A stretch of DNA of 64,000 bases from Stercorarius parasiticus (Eukaryota; Chordata; Aves; Charadriiformes; Stercorariidae), in the NCBI GenBank assembly GCA_013396915.1, contig VWZL01000203.1:124001-188000 (forward strand), written 5' to 3'. The notes beneath the pieces are model-generated. The model was not told the origin of the DNA, made no database searches, and worked only from the letters and a program-made list of their open reading frames with translations. Positions 49,846-62,790 of the stretch are shown one piece after another; positions within the stretch are counted from its first letter, which is position 1; every line of letters starts with the position of its first letter. Position numbers and translations under genes: made by a program.

Positions 49846-52800
49846 GTCTCTCTCAAGGATATGGAACCTGGTCACATTCCTGGAGTTGCAACAGGCTTAG
49901 GACACTCACAGAATACTCTCACACACACAGATATTATTTGATCAGAGATGACAGACTATGCAACCTTCACTTGCAGGCAGTTCATCAATTTGTTCATGTA
50001 ATTTGGCAAGGATCGAGAAGTAATACTGGGCTCTAAAGTATCCACTTACCTTGAATTTATTTGAATGTGGTTATACATGATGTGATGCGGAGTTACAGTC
50101 CAAACCCACCCATGTACAAGAATCAAGCTCTATTTGTGTGTTTGTCCGTACTGACTATGCCAAACCAGCAAAGAAATATCATCCCCAGTGTGACTAGCAC
50201 CCAAGTTCCTCATCACTCCAAAGTGACAGGCAGTATCAAGAACTTCAGAGTCACCGGGCCAGGCTGAGACCTATGTGCCAAACCCTCTGTAGAGAAGAGT
50301 TCAAAACTCTGATACTGTGGAAAGAAGTCACAGTGAGATGTCCTGCACCAACTTTGGTAGACAGACAGGAGAAAAGGGTAGCAATGTGTGAGATACGGAC
50401 AGTACAGTGTTCGTTTAGCGCTGGAGCTAGTGAGGCATCTCCTGTATTAGTTTCATGCTCTGCCCCTACACCACTTGGCCATGATCTGCCTGTACTCTGC
50501 AGACCCTCTCCTACAGCAGTACAAAAGAGCTTACCACCTCCTCTGCAATAACATCCACCCACTTTCTCAGACGAGTGGCAGATTAACACTGTTGCAAATG
50601 ATCAAAAGCTCTAGAAGAGAACGGAAAAGAGTAGAACTCCCTCTGCCACCTTGGACTGCTGAAGTCCATGATGAAACCTTCCCTCTCCCCATCCCCCAAG
50701 TCTTACTCCAGGTCCTGAACAGTTGGCAAGCAGAGATCAGTAAGTGAAGGGGAACACATGCTCCACACCAGCATCCTTCCTACATCTCACCAACTCTTGT
50801 CCAAAGTTGCAGTGGTGGCTTGGTATTTAATGGTATTGGGAGGCTTGGTGGGGGTGGAGAGGGATGCCAGACTTCGGTGGATAATGTCCTCCTGGCATAC
50901 AACAAGAACAGTTGCTTGATGGCTTTTTATGATTAGCACTAAGCAGCCTCTCTTGGTAGCCAGGCTGTGAGCAGAATCTTTCAGTTAATTTAGTGCATGG
51001 ACAGTGCTCATTTCATCATCTTGGACACAGAGCTTCCTGCAGAAGCTAGTTTATTTACTGACCCAACCTGAAAGTGCAGCAAGACCAACCTATTCCTCAT
51101 GAACAGAAACAGTAGATCCCTCTGCCACAGTTTCATTCTCTGTTTGTTCACAATGAGCCCTGCATCAGTGAGTGCATGTGACATAACATATCTAACTCCA
51201 TGCTGAACTAATGCTTTGGCTCAGTATTTGATTTTCACAAGAAATGAAAAACAAACAGGCATGGAAGATTACTGAAAGGACAGGTCACTAACCAGGGTCA
51301 CTGGGCTCTATGCTAGACTGAATTCTCTTACAAGCCATTTAAGTCTCCTAAGGTTAGCTGGAGTACAGTTCTTCTCTTTCTTGCAATAAGAGGGTGTTTG
51401 ATTTTGCTTTCCATGTTGCAAATGGAGCTGTTTCCTCTCAGAGGCATTTGCCCTTTGGGAAAGGGATCAAAGTATGCAATCATATTTGTAAAGCACCGAA
51501 ATACTTGTAAAAAAAGTGTTACACACAGCCTACTAAGAGGCTGTCTGTCAGTATTAATTTCAGTACAGCATAAAGAACCTTTTCTACCAGAAAAAAAGCT
51601 GCCTGTGTATAGCAGAAAGGGTCACAAACTTATTTATTTTGCTGAGTATAAATAAAGCCAGTATTTGGCTCCTGAAGGAGAATGTGAATAAGGTAAACCC
51701 AGAAGCTGAAGGTCAGAGTTTAAAAGACTTTGCTTTCATTTAAGTTTTAGCAGCCTTGAAACTAGAAATTCTCCCCCATCTCACATGACTACCTCTTCCA
51801 TAGATCAGGTCTTTGCTAGCACTCCAATTTCACATCTATATTTATCCAATGATCAATGGATAAAATTTATTGAACTTCAGCATTTAGTAGCTGAAAAGTA
51901 AAGATGAGAAGTAAGAGAGGTATCAAATAACTATGAAGATTTCTGGTATCTGGCTGAAATGAAACTTCTTCCTAGATAAACCAGCTCCTTCAGTTTGACC
52001 ATTAAGATTCCTTCCCCTTCCACTGGTATTTAAAGAAAACCTCTCTGGGAATGCTGCATCATCTGAGAAATTGCACAAGACTTCTGCAAATTTCTGGGCT
52101 AATACTGAAAACGTAAAAAAACCCCAACAAATACTAAATGACATGAAAATGAGTTTACTACCATCTCTTTAAGCAGCAAAGACTGCAGACAATGTCACTA
52201 TTCAAAAAAAGTTTTAGTTTGATATTGCTAATAACAATTCTGTAGACAGAAATTAAATGCATAGAATCCTGCAACAATTAAGTACTGTGGGAAATAAAGT
52301 GATCAAAAAAAGAAACACTTCTTTATAGCAACAAGAGGATCTGATGCCAGGAGAGAAGCAGCCATCCTAAGGGCACAACAAACAACTGCATAAGTGCGGT
52401 TGCACTGACCATCCTTCCACTCCATGCAGATACAAAAGCAGTTCTGTACTTCACTGGAGTATTGTTCTGTGTGTATTATGTGTATTGTTTGGCTTGCAAA
52501 GGCATTGATCAAGCTAGCTTGCAAACCTGGCCAACAATGTCAGGGCTGTACTTGTCTACAATAAGGCTGATTGAATCCTTGCTGCCAATCTAAACCAGTG
52601 GGTCTTGGACAACTCTGATGCTGAGATTTCCTGACTGCAAGTTTGCTAGCCATACAGTGCTCAACACCTCAGTATCAACACACTACTGCCATGCAACAAG
52701 CACAACAGCAGCAACACCGACCAGTCTTAAGTAAAAACTTGTGTTGTTTCTTACATTTAGCAGAACTGCCATTTTGGCAGCTAAACTGTGCCCAGCCTTG

Positions 52801-54549
52801 CCCTGCTGAGCCTCATGGCCCACTCTCCGACCTCAGTATGGCCGATGCTTTGGCATAAAGACCATTTCCTGTTGGAAACTGGGCAAGGTCTCTTCTGCTC
52901 CAAGATGACCAGGCCTCACTAGCCTGCAGCTGATGAGCTCTGTCATCATCTTTGCTTTTAAAGCACTCTGGTCAACCACAATGCTACACAAAACACACCC
53001 ATTTATTTAGCCAAATGACATTAGCTCTGCCTATTACATTGATACAGCCAAACTGATATTTTTATTGATCCAGGGAGCCTGCTCTATGTCCCCTCTTCAT
53101 TATTTTCTATTTGTCCAATTAATGTAAAAGGAGACAAGAAAAATAGGCTGTGACAAGACCCTGAATCAGCTAGAGTATTCATGTGGAACTACTCCCCACC
53201 TTTTATTTCAAATGAGCACATCAAAGTACACCAAGAAGCTCTCAGTCTCTGAACTAGAATATGTTCTAGTTTATTAGGCTCTAAAATAAGCCCTCTCTTC
53301 AAATAGATAAAAAACTGAGATGTGCTTGGTAAGGCAGACAATAAAAGAGTTTCAAAGCAAATCCTCCCTTCCTTATCACTCTGTCCTTGTGGAAAGAGAG
53401 AGGGATTCTGTCTCTTCTGCTGGAGTTTCCCCACCCATGTCGCTGCTCTGCTTTCCCTCTAAAAGGTTTTCCTAACCAAGAACAATGGCTACTTTTTTCT
53501 GAGAGAAGGCACAACAGCTCTTCCTCACTGCTACTCAACTACAACACACAGCACTTGAAACAAACTGAACAAACCAAGCACAGCTATACCTTTAGCTGCA
53601 TAAGCCCTCCATCTCGTACCGTTTGCATCTACCAAAAAATAAAATAAAAAAAAAAACCAAACAAGAACTGTCCTAGCACAGCTCAACTGACATGCCTGAA
53701 ATCTGCATTACTACAGTACACCCATGGTAATTAATTTCCTGCAGCCAAGGGTAACTAAAAAGTTATTTAGCATGAACAGAAGACCAGGGAACAATGAGCT
53801 ATCTAGATTTAATTCAGAATGTTAAACCTTGATTTTTGTTGTCAGATTTGATACACAACTTAAAAATAAGCCATAGAGAGCTGCAAAGACAATATTTTTC
53901 TTCCCTACAAAGAATGAAACTAAACAGAAGGCAGCTGCCAATAAAGTAGCATTGGTTTTAGTCACATAAATAACATCTTCCATAACCTCCCTTTCTTCAT
54001 GTCAACAAATGACAGTAATAGAGAAACTGAGATAACAGCAGGTCTCCATGAGCCCAGAGGTAGCATTGGGTCTCAAGTGATGGACAGTTCAGTACTGTGT
54101 GCCAGATGGCCTTAAAACCTGTGCAGTGGCTCTGCTCATTCTGAATGGCTTCTCTTTGCAGTAGAATGTAAAATGGTGTTTACTAAGCTGTGTGTGAATC
54201 AGAGAAGATGGTTTGTGTAACAACTCTATTTTTTTGTTTTGTTTTTAAATGAGATATGTGAACCTGCAATCCAAATTTTTTTAAAAAGCTATCCCTTTTT
54301 ACAGCTTCCTTTCCCAGTTGCCAACATGTTTTATATCTACAAGCTTTGAGAATGTTCATGATTGTTTGATGTAATAGCTTCAACAGCAATTGTGGGGTTG
54401 TTTGATGTTTATAGATATATCCAATTAGTTAGCATGGGGATGGCTTTGGTGCCTAATTTGTTCCATTTTCTGTCTTCTCCAATACATTTCCACTGAGATC
54501 AGAATACCAGAAACATAGTCAAACTGCACAAGCCAACCCATGTCAGATG

Positions 54550-54900
54550 CTGAACCCAGCAGATGAATCTGTGAGAAGTGCCTTTAGAATAGCAAAAATA
54601 ATTTTTTTGTTAATTACAGTTATGCAGCCCCCCCCCTCTCTCTCTCATCTCCCCACCAGCCAAATAGGCCATCTGAGATGGTGTATTTCAGCTAGGCTCA
54701 TTTCTCTCATTTGGAATCATTTCACTGACTTTGTAAAACAGGCACCCAGCAGGTAAAACAATTACCCAGAATGTTTCCCATTCAAAGGCAAGACAGGTTA
54801 CAATGGTTAATCTCAGGCCCCTGCCCTCTGTCTCTCGAGCAATTCTGTCATTCTAAATGCAGGTGAGAAATCAGTGTAATTAGTACATATTTCTCAGTGG
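54550..54900. promoter_or_regulatory. Candidate conserved non-coding element
   Basis: High-complexity block with ttgttaattacag (54608-54620), gccaaataggcc (54659-54670, SRF-like CArG-type core), ctcatttggaatcatttc (54707-54724) and gtgtaattagtac (54874-54886). It holds a C9(TC)5 tract at 54628-54646. Similar in texture to developmental enhancers, but conservation cannot be tested here. Confidence 0.25.
54628..54646. repeat. C9 followed by (TC)5
   Basis: Pure pyrimidine tract on the + strand. Length is likely to vary between individuals. Read on the other strand it is an AG/G-rich tract. Confidence 0.95.
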
Positions 54901-57338
54901 TAGCTGAACTGTCCTACCTTGCGTATGCCTTTTTTCCTCCTTGTTCCAAGTGCATAGCAGCATCTTACCTTCAGCAGTATAAAGGGAAGATCAAATCAAT
55001 TAGTGGTGAGAGGAAAAAAAGCAGTTCCTCTTGTATATAAGAAGGGGACAGCAAGTACTGCACAGATTAGGATTTTCATCTTAGATTTTAAAAGGCAGCA
55101 AAAATGCTAAAATATCATCAGAAGTATTTGCTATGAGTCTCAACAGTCATACTAAGTCTAAATGCAACAAAAAAGTACTAGAAAACCCATACAAAGCCTA
55201 GATGCCCAACAATTTCAGATCAGAGAACTGAAATGTTTCACGTGGCATTTAGAATGCCAGAAGCATCAGAGAGATGCCCTTTGGAGACAATACCAGGCAT
55301 CAGTACATCTCATTATCCTTTACACTAGAAAAATCCAAATGTTCACTCCGCTACTGAAATTTTACTGCTAGACCTAGCCTTACTTGCAAAGGGCCCGACC
55401 ACAAAGAATTTGTTCTTACAGAAAGAAGACCTTGAATATGAAGAGCACTTTCCTTCTGCTGCATTTCCTACATTAAAGTGAACAAAGCCCAACCCTTTTC
55501 ACGCAGAAAAATAATCAAATGCACAGATTAAACACAGATTAATCACTATCCCTCTAGCATACTGGCAACACTACACATTTCTTCGGCATGAAAAAAAAAC
55601 AATCACGTTCAAATGAGATTGCTGTCTCCATCTAGAATAGAACTGCAAGTGATTGAGTTACCATGGTGTACAGCAAATTACAGCTTGTCCATTGAGCAAC
55701 AGTAGCCAAGGCCATGTATGCCCTTAACCTATTGCAAATGCAAAGTAAAACCACTTCCACCTGGTTTAAGCTAAAATCTTCTACTAAGTTACCATTTATC
55801 ACCAGCACTTCAGTAACAATTCACACACACTGTCCTCCTCTTCAAACATAGTCCTTCACAAACAGTACCTCAAACATTTGTTATCATGTGAACGTAGATT
55901 TAGGGAGGCAGCACTGAAGCTGTTTACATGGAAATTTGAACAGACCCTACAGAATATGGCTCTCGGTGCCTTGGGAAGTTTTCAACTGCAGCATAAACTA
56001 GACGCAATTTTTGTGCCATGCATGAATGATGGCACTTCCAGAAGAACAACACCCCCTGTTATCACACCAAAGTGTTGTCTGCCCTTGAAGAGAGAGGAAT
56101 ACCAGCTCCTCCATCAAAAAACAACATTCCTTGCAGCACAAGATTTTCCCTTAGTGTTCTCCCACCTAAGAACTGACCAAGCTTGAACCTGCCTTACCTC
56201 ACAGAAATTAGCAGAATCACAGGCTGCAGCAGTCTACCAGCATGCCAAGTAAAATACTACTCCAATCTGTGCAGGCAGAGTGTCTTTTTTGCAGCCTTAG
56301 CTGATTGCCTTTGAGCTGGATCCTCAGATCCAGTGACATCTTCAAAGAGACCAACAGCTGCAAGGTATTACACTGATGACTACAACAGACTAGCACTAGA
56401 ATGGCTGTGAAATCTCACTGCATCAAAATGAGACGCATATATTATAACCCAATATGGAGATGTGAACTGGAATGGACAAACAAGACACACAAGAGGAATT
56501 GCTGATGTTAAAGGGCAGTCACCCACAGTGTTACCCCTCTTTTCCTTCATCTGTCCTGGACAGATCCAACAGCTTTCTGCAAGATCACTTGTCAGGACGA
56601 GAACAGACCAACAGCCAGTGTTCCTAAGTCAGCCTGACTTGTTACATTCAAGGCACAGCCCCATATTTATATCATGTCCATTATCCTTGGTTGGAGGACG
56701 TCTCCCTAGACCACAAAGTCTCTGGGATTCTAGATTAAAGCCAGGGATAACATGGCAGAACACAAGGAACACAGACTTCACAAGAGGAATTTCTTAAGCA
56801 CAGCCATTTTATATGATACAGACAGAAAATCACAGACCAGGATTCACAAACCCCATCTCTCTGACACAGCAGGCCACCTAAGCCCCCTGGTGATGCTAAG
56901 GAAGAGCACGAAGAGCTAGACCTGCACAAAGATTTCAGCAGGTATATGTTCTGCCCAACTCACAGGCTAGTCACTGAGGGAGGCCTCAGCAGCAAGGTTC
57001 ACCAGCAGTAATTGTGTGGAATGGCAAAGGGGTCCACACTAACAAGCTTGAGCTCTAGCCAGCTACAGTCGTGGCACAAAGGAAGCCTAACGTACTGTGT
57101 GAGCGCTGGGTGGTGTGCAGGATGGGAGCAGCAGTGTGACACGTACCTAAGAAACACCTGGGATCCAACAGTCTGGTTGTCAGAAGCAGAGTGACAGCTC
57201 TGAGGGTTTTCTTTTGTTTTGTTTTTAACGCAGGTGCTTATAGTCTACAGACAGTTGTACTTTCAATGTTACAGGTTTCTGGGCATCTGTACTCTTACAT
57301 CAGGGATGACCTGGGCCTGTCTACACTGCTGAAAGGAG

Positions 57339-57383
57339 CTAGACAGTAGAGGGAATCTACTCAAAAAGTAGCCTGCTGTCTAG
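57339..57383. repeat. Two-step imperfect hairpin
   Basis: Outer arms ctagacag (57339-57346) and ctgtctag (57376-57383) are perfectly complementary; inside them ctact (57357-57361) and agtag (57367-57371) pair around a 5-base loop. The nested arrangement is better than a single random match but too short for a typical microRNA precursor. No function is assigned. Confidence 0.65.
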
Positions 57384-58089
57384 ACTTGGACAATGAACCA
57401 AGTTCTGCTTGAGCTTTACCAAGAAAAGCCAGGTGACCAGAAAACGAATGAGAAAAATAGCGGTGGGGTCACAGGATGTAACTAGAGAAGGAGAGGTCTA
57501 GTCCAACAGAAGCTGTACACAGGAATCACGAACACTCTCCTCTTCCAGGTGTTTTCTGTACTCAACAGCTGGGAGGAAACAGACATGCCATCTCTGCCCT
57601 TTATAAAGAGCTAGGCATGAGCATGTGCATCTCAGAAGTGGGAGAACAGATTTCAGGGTAAACTGAATAGCTCTGCTGTAGATGCTCCTCAGACTCTGCA
57701 TCTTGAGAGACCCAAGCTGAAGTATAACCCCAGTTAGCTCTGTAGTCTAAGTCTTCAGTAGAGGAGCTGTAAAACGATAGGCATTCCACTTGGTTATCAG
57801 TTTAGCAGGTAAAGAACTTGTGCATAGCATGGATGGCTCAGATGCACCTTCACCCCCCTGCCCCATCTGTAGGGGTCAGAGACCTATGGCAATTCCTTAA
57901 CTGCCAGTGTAGGGAGTGCTCCAAGCTAAGCACTCTCCCTACTATCCCAGGTGTTAAGTGCCACCAGGCTAGGAGGAAATCCTAGAAGCAAGTTCTTCCT
58001 TTCCCCAAAGCAGTGCCCCACTTACTAGACTACACAAAGAATCCAAGGGTAAGCCCAAGTGACATGCCAGAAGACTTAAAGAATCACTG

Positions 58090-58260
58090 CACAGCCTAAA
58101 CATGCCAGACATTGCTTCCTAAAATCGCTTCTGCAGTTGTTGAATCATCAGAAGAGCTCTCTTCACACCTGCTGCAGTTTAATTGGTTTGACCACAGGTG
58201 ACCAGGCTGTATACAATATTCTACATATGGTGGTACAGTCTTAGTGCTTCCCTTTTTCTG
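58090..58260 (-). mobile_element. Possible old CR1/L3-like LINE fragment
   Basis: Read on the minus strand, the segment around 58195-58235 gives tagaatattgtatacagcc followed by tggtcacctgtggtcaaacc, and further on gaagagagctcttctgatgatt. This resembles the 'gagtattgtgtacagttctggtcacc ... gatgatt' landmark of old CR1/L3-type LINE bodies in amniotes. Divergence is high and the boundaries are uncertain. Confidence 0.35.
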
Positions 58261-58904
58261 CTGAAAATTCCTCACTAAGCATGTCTGGAAACAGGAATAG
58301 AAAACCGGGATCATCGCAGCGTGCAGGTACAGCAAAGTCTGTCATAACACCCACTATCCACATTCAGGTTGTTGACAGCTCTGTTAGGGCAAGGGGCTGG
58401 CCACTCTGTTTACCTCTTTTCCTCAGCCCACTGGTTACATTTGCATTACTACCACACATAAAGCAACAATCTTTACTCTTCCAGTTATATCCACTCTGCA
58501 AATTTTTCTCCGAATATCAAGGCAAACTTAATCGCTTACCAAGTCAAGTGTGCCTCAGACATACCCTTCCTGTGCTACCCTTTAAATGTGCAAGCAGTCA
58601 CACAGTAAAACCCAAACAGCCATTGAAAAAATTCAGGTCTCATCTTCACTGCACTGCCTACAAGATACATGACAATGGCTGGACAGACTATGCCGTTCCA
58701 ATACTGGTCACTCCCCAAGTTTCAATTTTTTTTCCCCTTCTACTGTTATCCTATTTTCCTCTGGCTTCTTGTATACCTCCCATTTTTCTATAAGTGTTCA
58801 AAGGCCTCTGGGACAGGGCTTAACTTTCCGTTATATACGCAGTAGAGTCATGAGTCTGATTGGAGCTCTTAGATGGAACGATACAAATTAATAATAATAG
58901 CTGC

Positions 58905-59030
58905 AGAATGGCGGTAATACTCTCCAGTTGTGATGGGCATGCTGGAAAGATTACTTGATGTTTATAAAGCTCTTTGAGACTCTTGGATGAAAGTGAAGCC
59001 AGTGATGCACAGGATTTATTATTCTATTCA
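58905..59030 (+). mobile_element. MIR/CORE-SINE-like fragment, sense
   Basis: gaatggcggtaatactctcc (58907-58926) is followed by ttgatgtttataaagctctt (58956-58975) and tgagactcttggatgaaagt (58976-58995), then a tttattatt end near 59016. This order matches the MIR-type tail 'aatggggataatactcacc ... taaagcgctttgagatcctcggatgaaagg ... attattatt'. It is an ancient amniote SINE without coding capacity. The precise subfamily is not determined. Confidence 0.65.
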
Positions 59031-59629
59031 GCGCTTCAGTATCCAAGGCTAGCATCTATTCTAGTTGAAAAAGATTTTTACTGTATTGTAAAATGGAAAC
59101 AAAATGAAATATATACAGTGCATGGTGCTTTATATATAAGGCACAGGCAGCACAGAAACAGAATTTCATTATTGAAATGGATGTAGCTGAAGCTGTTACA
59201 CGCAGCAGGGAAAAGACCAGGTTCAGCGACCTCTTATTCCATTTAATCAAAACTGTTAGTATATGGTTTTCCAAAGGCCAAAGAATTTTTTTTCTTTTTT
59301 TCTTTATCAGATATTTCATCAGTTTGTAATAAACCTTTGTAGTTGCTTATGATGTGAATCTCAAGCAGACTTGACCAGCAATGAAATGAAAATAAAGTGG
59401 ATGTATGTTTAACAAACAAAACCACAGTTCTTCTGTAATACTCTGTGCATTTAACCACCAGATCTTAACCGTTCAAAGAGGCTGCACTTCCTTCTCACCA
59501 TCACGAGTTTCTGCTCATTTCACAGCATCCCCCATTGCTCTATTTCGACACGGGTCCCCAGTAAGTTCCCCCTCCTCCCGTTCTGCGCTTGCTGAGCACA
59601 GAGGGTAGACGATGCTGTTTTAATGGTGC

Positions 59630-59850
59630 TAGTTATGTGATATGTGGTCTTACTGTTTTCTAGGAATAGACACACTCAGACATCAATTAACATCTAATTG
59701 TGGGAATTAATCTTGTTCCTCTGCCTCAGACGCCACAGAGATCAAACCAAGCGCATTTGCAGCTCTATTTTTAATTTAGTGGAATTACAGTTTTTCCATC
59801 CAGTGAAAAATAATTAATTGACAGGCTGTCCAGAGAACATACAATTCGGG
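59630..59850. promoter_or_regulatory. Candidate conserved non-coding element
   Basis: Contains a tight series of homeodomain-type cores: catcaattaacatctaattg (59680-59699), gggaattaatcttg (59702-59715), tttttaatttagtgg (59768-59782) and aataattaattgacagg (59809-59825, next to a MEIS-like tgacag). Density and low simple-repeat content suggest a regulatory element. This is inference only. Confidence 0.3.
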
Positions 59851-61218
59851 GATCAGGATGTTGATGAAGAAATGCAACAAGGAGGAAGAGATTATAGCTG
59901 TTTGTGCCAAAGCAAAAGCATCTTTGTTACTGCAAGTCTTTTCTCTCTTCACACTTTCTCAGCAGTATTTTCTTCACACCTTCCTGCTTGAGTGATCCTC
60001 ACAGAGACAGTGAGGATTATGAGAGTGGTTTGGGAAGGAGCTGAATTTACCACCCTAGCAGATAATTCCTAATTCTCAGGGTCAGCCTGTGCACAGGGGC
60101 AAAACAAGCACGGAAAGAAGATAAAGCAAGGAAGCAGAGGGAAAGGATTTAAAACCAACAACAATGAAATCAGGCAAAATGTTTTTCCAGCACTCCCTTA
60201 AAGGAGTCACCCATCATCTTTATTATCTGCTGAAGAGAGAAATCACAGACCACAGACGAGGCTTTGTACTGTATTTTGCAAGTCTTTGTACTGAATGAAG
60301 CCAAGTAGTTTTCATCAGACGGCTCCCGATCTTAAAATACTGCCTCGGTTTCCTATCTATATGAGCAACGAAGACTTGAGCTTGGCTGGTGAAGTTAGGG
60401 TGTAAACAGGCTGGATTACTCAGCAAGAAAAAATAGAATCCTATATGATAAGCACGAACTTGCAACAGATACCGATCAGAAAGCTATCTGAGCCTGACCC
60501 TCTAAAAGGGCTGTGTGAGATAACTCAATCATGAGACCACACCCTAGGATTGGGTCACAACATCTTATATTAAACCTAAAGCAGCAGGCATTAGGTCCAC
60601 TTACAACGCAGATGACTGACCTGCATTTCTTGCTGTATGGAAAGGGACTTTGATGGCTGCTCCAGTTTTCAAAGAACTGAACCACTCCTTCATCATTCCT
60701 AGGTTAAACCGGCAAAGTCCTAGATTAAATTCCAAGGACAATCGGTATGATGCAGAGCTTCACTCATCTTTACTGCTTTTATCAGTCCAATTATTCTCTT
60801 GGGTCCTCAGCACCATTAGCTAGATCAGAGTTATCTTACCTAAGACATCAACCCTCTGCCTCCTTTTTCTGTCATTTGCCAAATATGGGATGAATACCAC
60901 TGAACTCCTCCTTTTACTTCCTCCTAGTAAAGGAGGATGTGGAACATTCCCACTTCAGTGCCTTCATAACAGCTCAAACTCCCTCCAGAAATGAAGCTCA
61001 AGGAAAAGGTGTGCCTGTGAAGCTTTCTGACACTTTTACTGCAGGTCACTCCCCGTGTGATGAGCCCAGGAGCAGCGGATTAACATCAGCCAGCCCTCCA
61101 CCCACAGACATTTCAGAATTTACCAAGAAATAAAAAAGAGCGGTGCAGAAGCATCACCATTCCATCTGCTCTCACAGGCTTTCAAATCCCACCTTCTAAT
61201 CCCACCTTCTTACTTTAC

Positions 61219-61247
61219 AAAAAAAAAAAGGGGGGGGGGTGGGTGGT
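61219..61247. repeat. A11-G10 tract with further G runs
   Basis: Eleven A, ten G, then T-GGG-T-GG. The G-rich strand has enough guanines to form a G-quadruplex in principle, and the A/G homopolymer junction is prone to length errors. Located in the A/C-biased region. Confidence 0.9.
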
Positions 61248-62689
61248 TCCCAGAGCTTTGTCAACCAGACCTATCTTTCCCACGTTGCATTGTAGTCCTA
61301 AATGTGACAAGTGTTGGTGAAGATCTGCCATGTCACACCTGATTCAAGAAACTTCTGGTTCCTGTAGAAGGGGAAGATGTTCAAAAATTAGACTCTGTTT
61401 GGTGAGACTTTCCTAGGAACAGGTCAAATTTACACATGCTTATGTGTGAGTGAAAGGCAGAGGCAGGCTGTTCGTAGCAATTTGCAGTAAGAATTAAGAC
61501 AAGAAAACCAAACCCATTTATTCAATGCACATCATTAGTTAGTTAATTTACATTCCTACCAAGCAGCAATAAACATCCTTCTGCTGCTTCCCATTCCCTT
61601 CCCCCCAGCCTTTCCATTAGGAGCTCAGCTGGAGGCAAGAAGGGAGTAGGAGAGGAGGAAAACAGAACCTAATTCCATAAAATAATTCCTAGTTCTCAAA
61701 AATACTGATACATAATTCTGCCAATACATGTCAATCTTGATTTATAATCTTATAATCTCTGTGCCCCCTCCAGTCCTTACTCATTGCTGTCAGTAGAGCT
61801 CCAAACTACTAACACCACGTCTGACGAACAATTTGATTTGCCTGCCATTTCTTCTACTACCTTATTCCTGGAGTTTTCCCCTGTCCTTCCTAATTACATC
61901 CCCCTAAATCACTCCTCACCACCAATCCATACCTTTACGATCCAGTACTTTTCTGAAGCAAGAGAAAGTTATGTGATCAGTGAGAGAGAGCTGAAAGAAT
62001 TCATCCTATACCGTTTCATTCTGTCCTACAGTAAATATACTTTCTTTCAGAGACTGATATTGCAATAAAACAAGAACATAAAGAAAAGACCTTCCCATCA
62101 CAAAGACCTTAATTCTCTGTCCAGATGAAATCCCCACAAAACACATAAAGCAAGGACCATTGTAATTGGATGGTAATTACCTCACTTGCAAATTACACAG
62201 AATTTTCTGGTGAGAAAAAGCACTTCCTATCACCTTGAAAATATATCCTATGGTATGAAAGCAAAGAAAGAATACAGAATTAAAACTCTCAGATAAAGAA
62301 AGTAACCTTAACATAAACACTAAGCACAGAAATAGTATTCTAAAAAGTAAGCCATGCCAAAACAAAACATTCTCACATTCAGAGATCTCATTTCTTTCTT
62401 TCTTCACAGACCAAAAGGCGCAGACAGTGACACCCTGATCCAGAAGCAATCAGCTTAATTCTTCAGAGTAACAGATATACGCCTGAGCTCAATAGTAACA
62501 AACAGTTACAGTTAAAGTGGTGCAACCATGAGAAAAGCATTCAAACTGCTAAATACAACAGTAGTTTGGGGAACATGCCACAGGCATGAAAGTTATGCCA
62601 AAGCACACCAGCACTTTGCACAGTATTTGTAAATAACAGCCAACGTTTTACTGAGTATGAGAAAAGGGTGATGAGATGAAAGACTGCAG

Positions 62690-62790
62690 TATCCCACTTC
62701 TGACTTAAGTTGCAAAGCAAACCAAAACGTGACTTACATTCCTACCTCAGTTTCCCATTTATAGAATGATGATACTAAGATTCAGACACC
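62690..62790 (+). mobile_element. Possible MIR-like fragment, sense
   Basis: The stretch acctcagtttcccatttata (62744-62763) followed by gaatgatgatactaag matches the MIR core 'cctcagtttccccatctgtaaaatggggataataa' quite well. The upstream part (cccacttctgacttaag, 62694-62710) is only weakly similar to the expected 'gccacttactagctgtgtgacc'. It is short and diverged. Confidence 0.45.

Noticed and set aside
50251..50589. 112-codon minus-strand frame with a short stretch resembling the C-terminal region of BTBD9 (TGDASLAPAL)
   Set aside because: Resemblance is limited to a few residues; the flanking residues do not match, and no splice acceptor or expected C-terminal end is present.
58281..58793. 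170-codon + strand open frame, the longest in the window
   Set aside because: No recognisable domain, hydrophobic low-complexity C terminus, no splice or promoter context, and it opposes the apparent direction of transcription.
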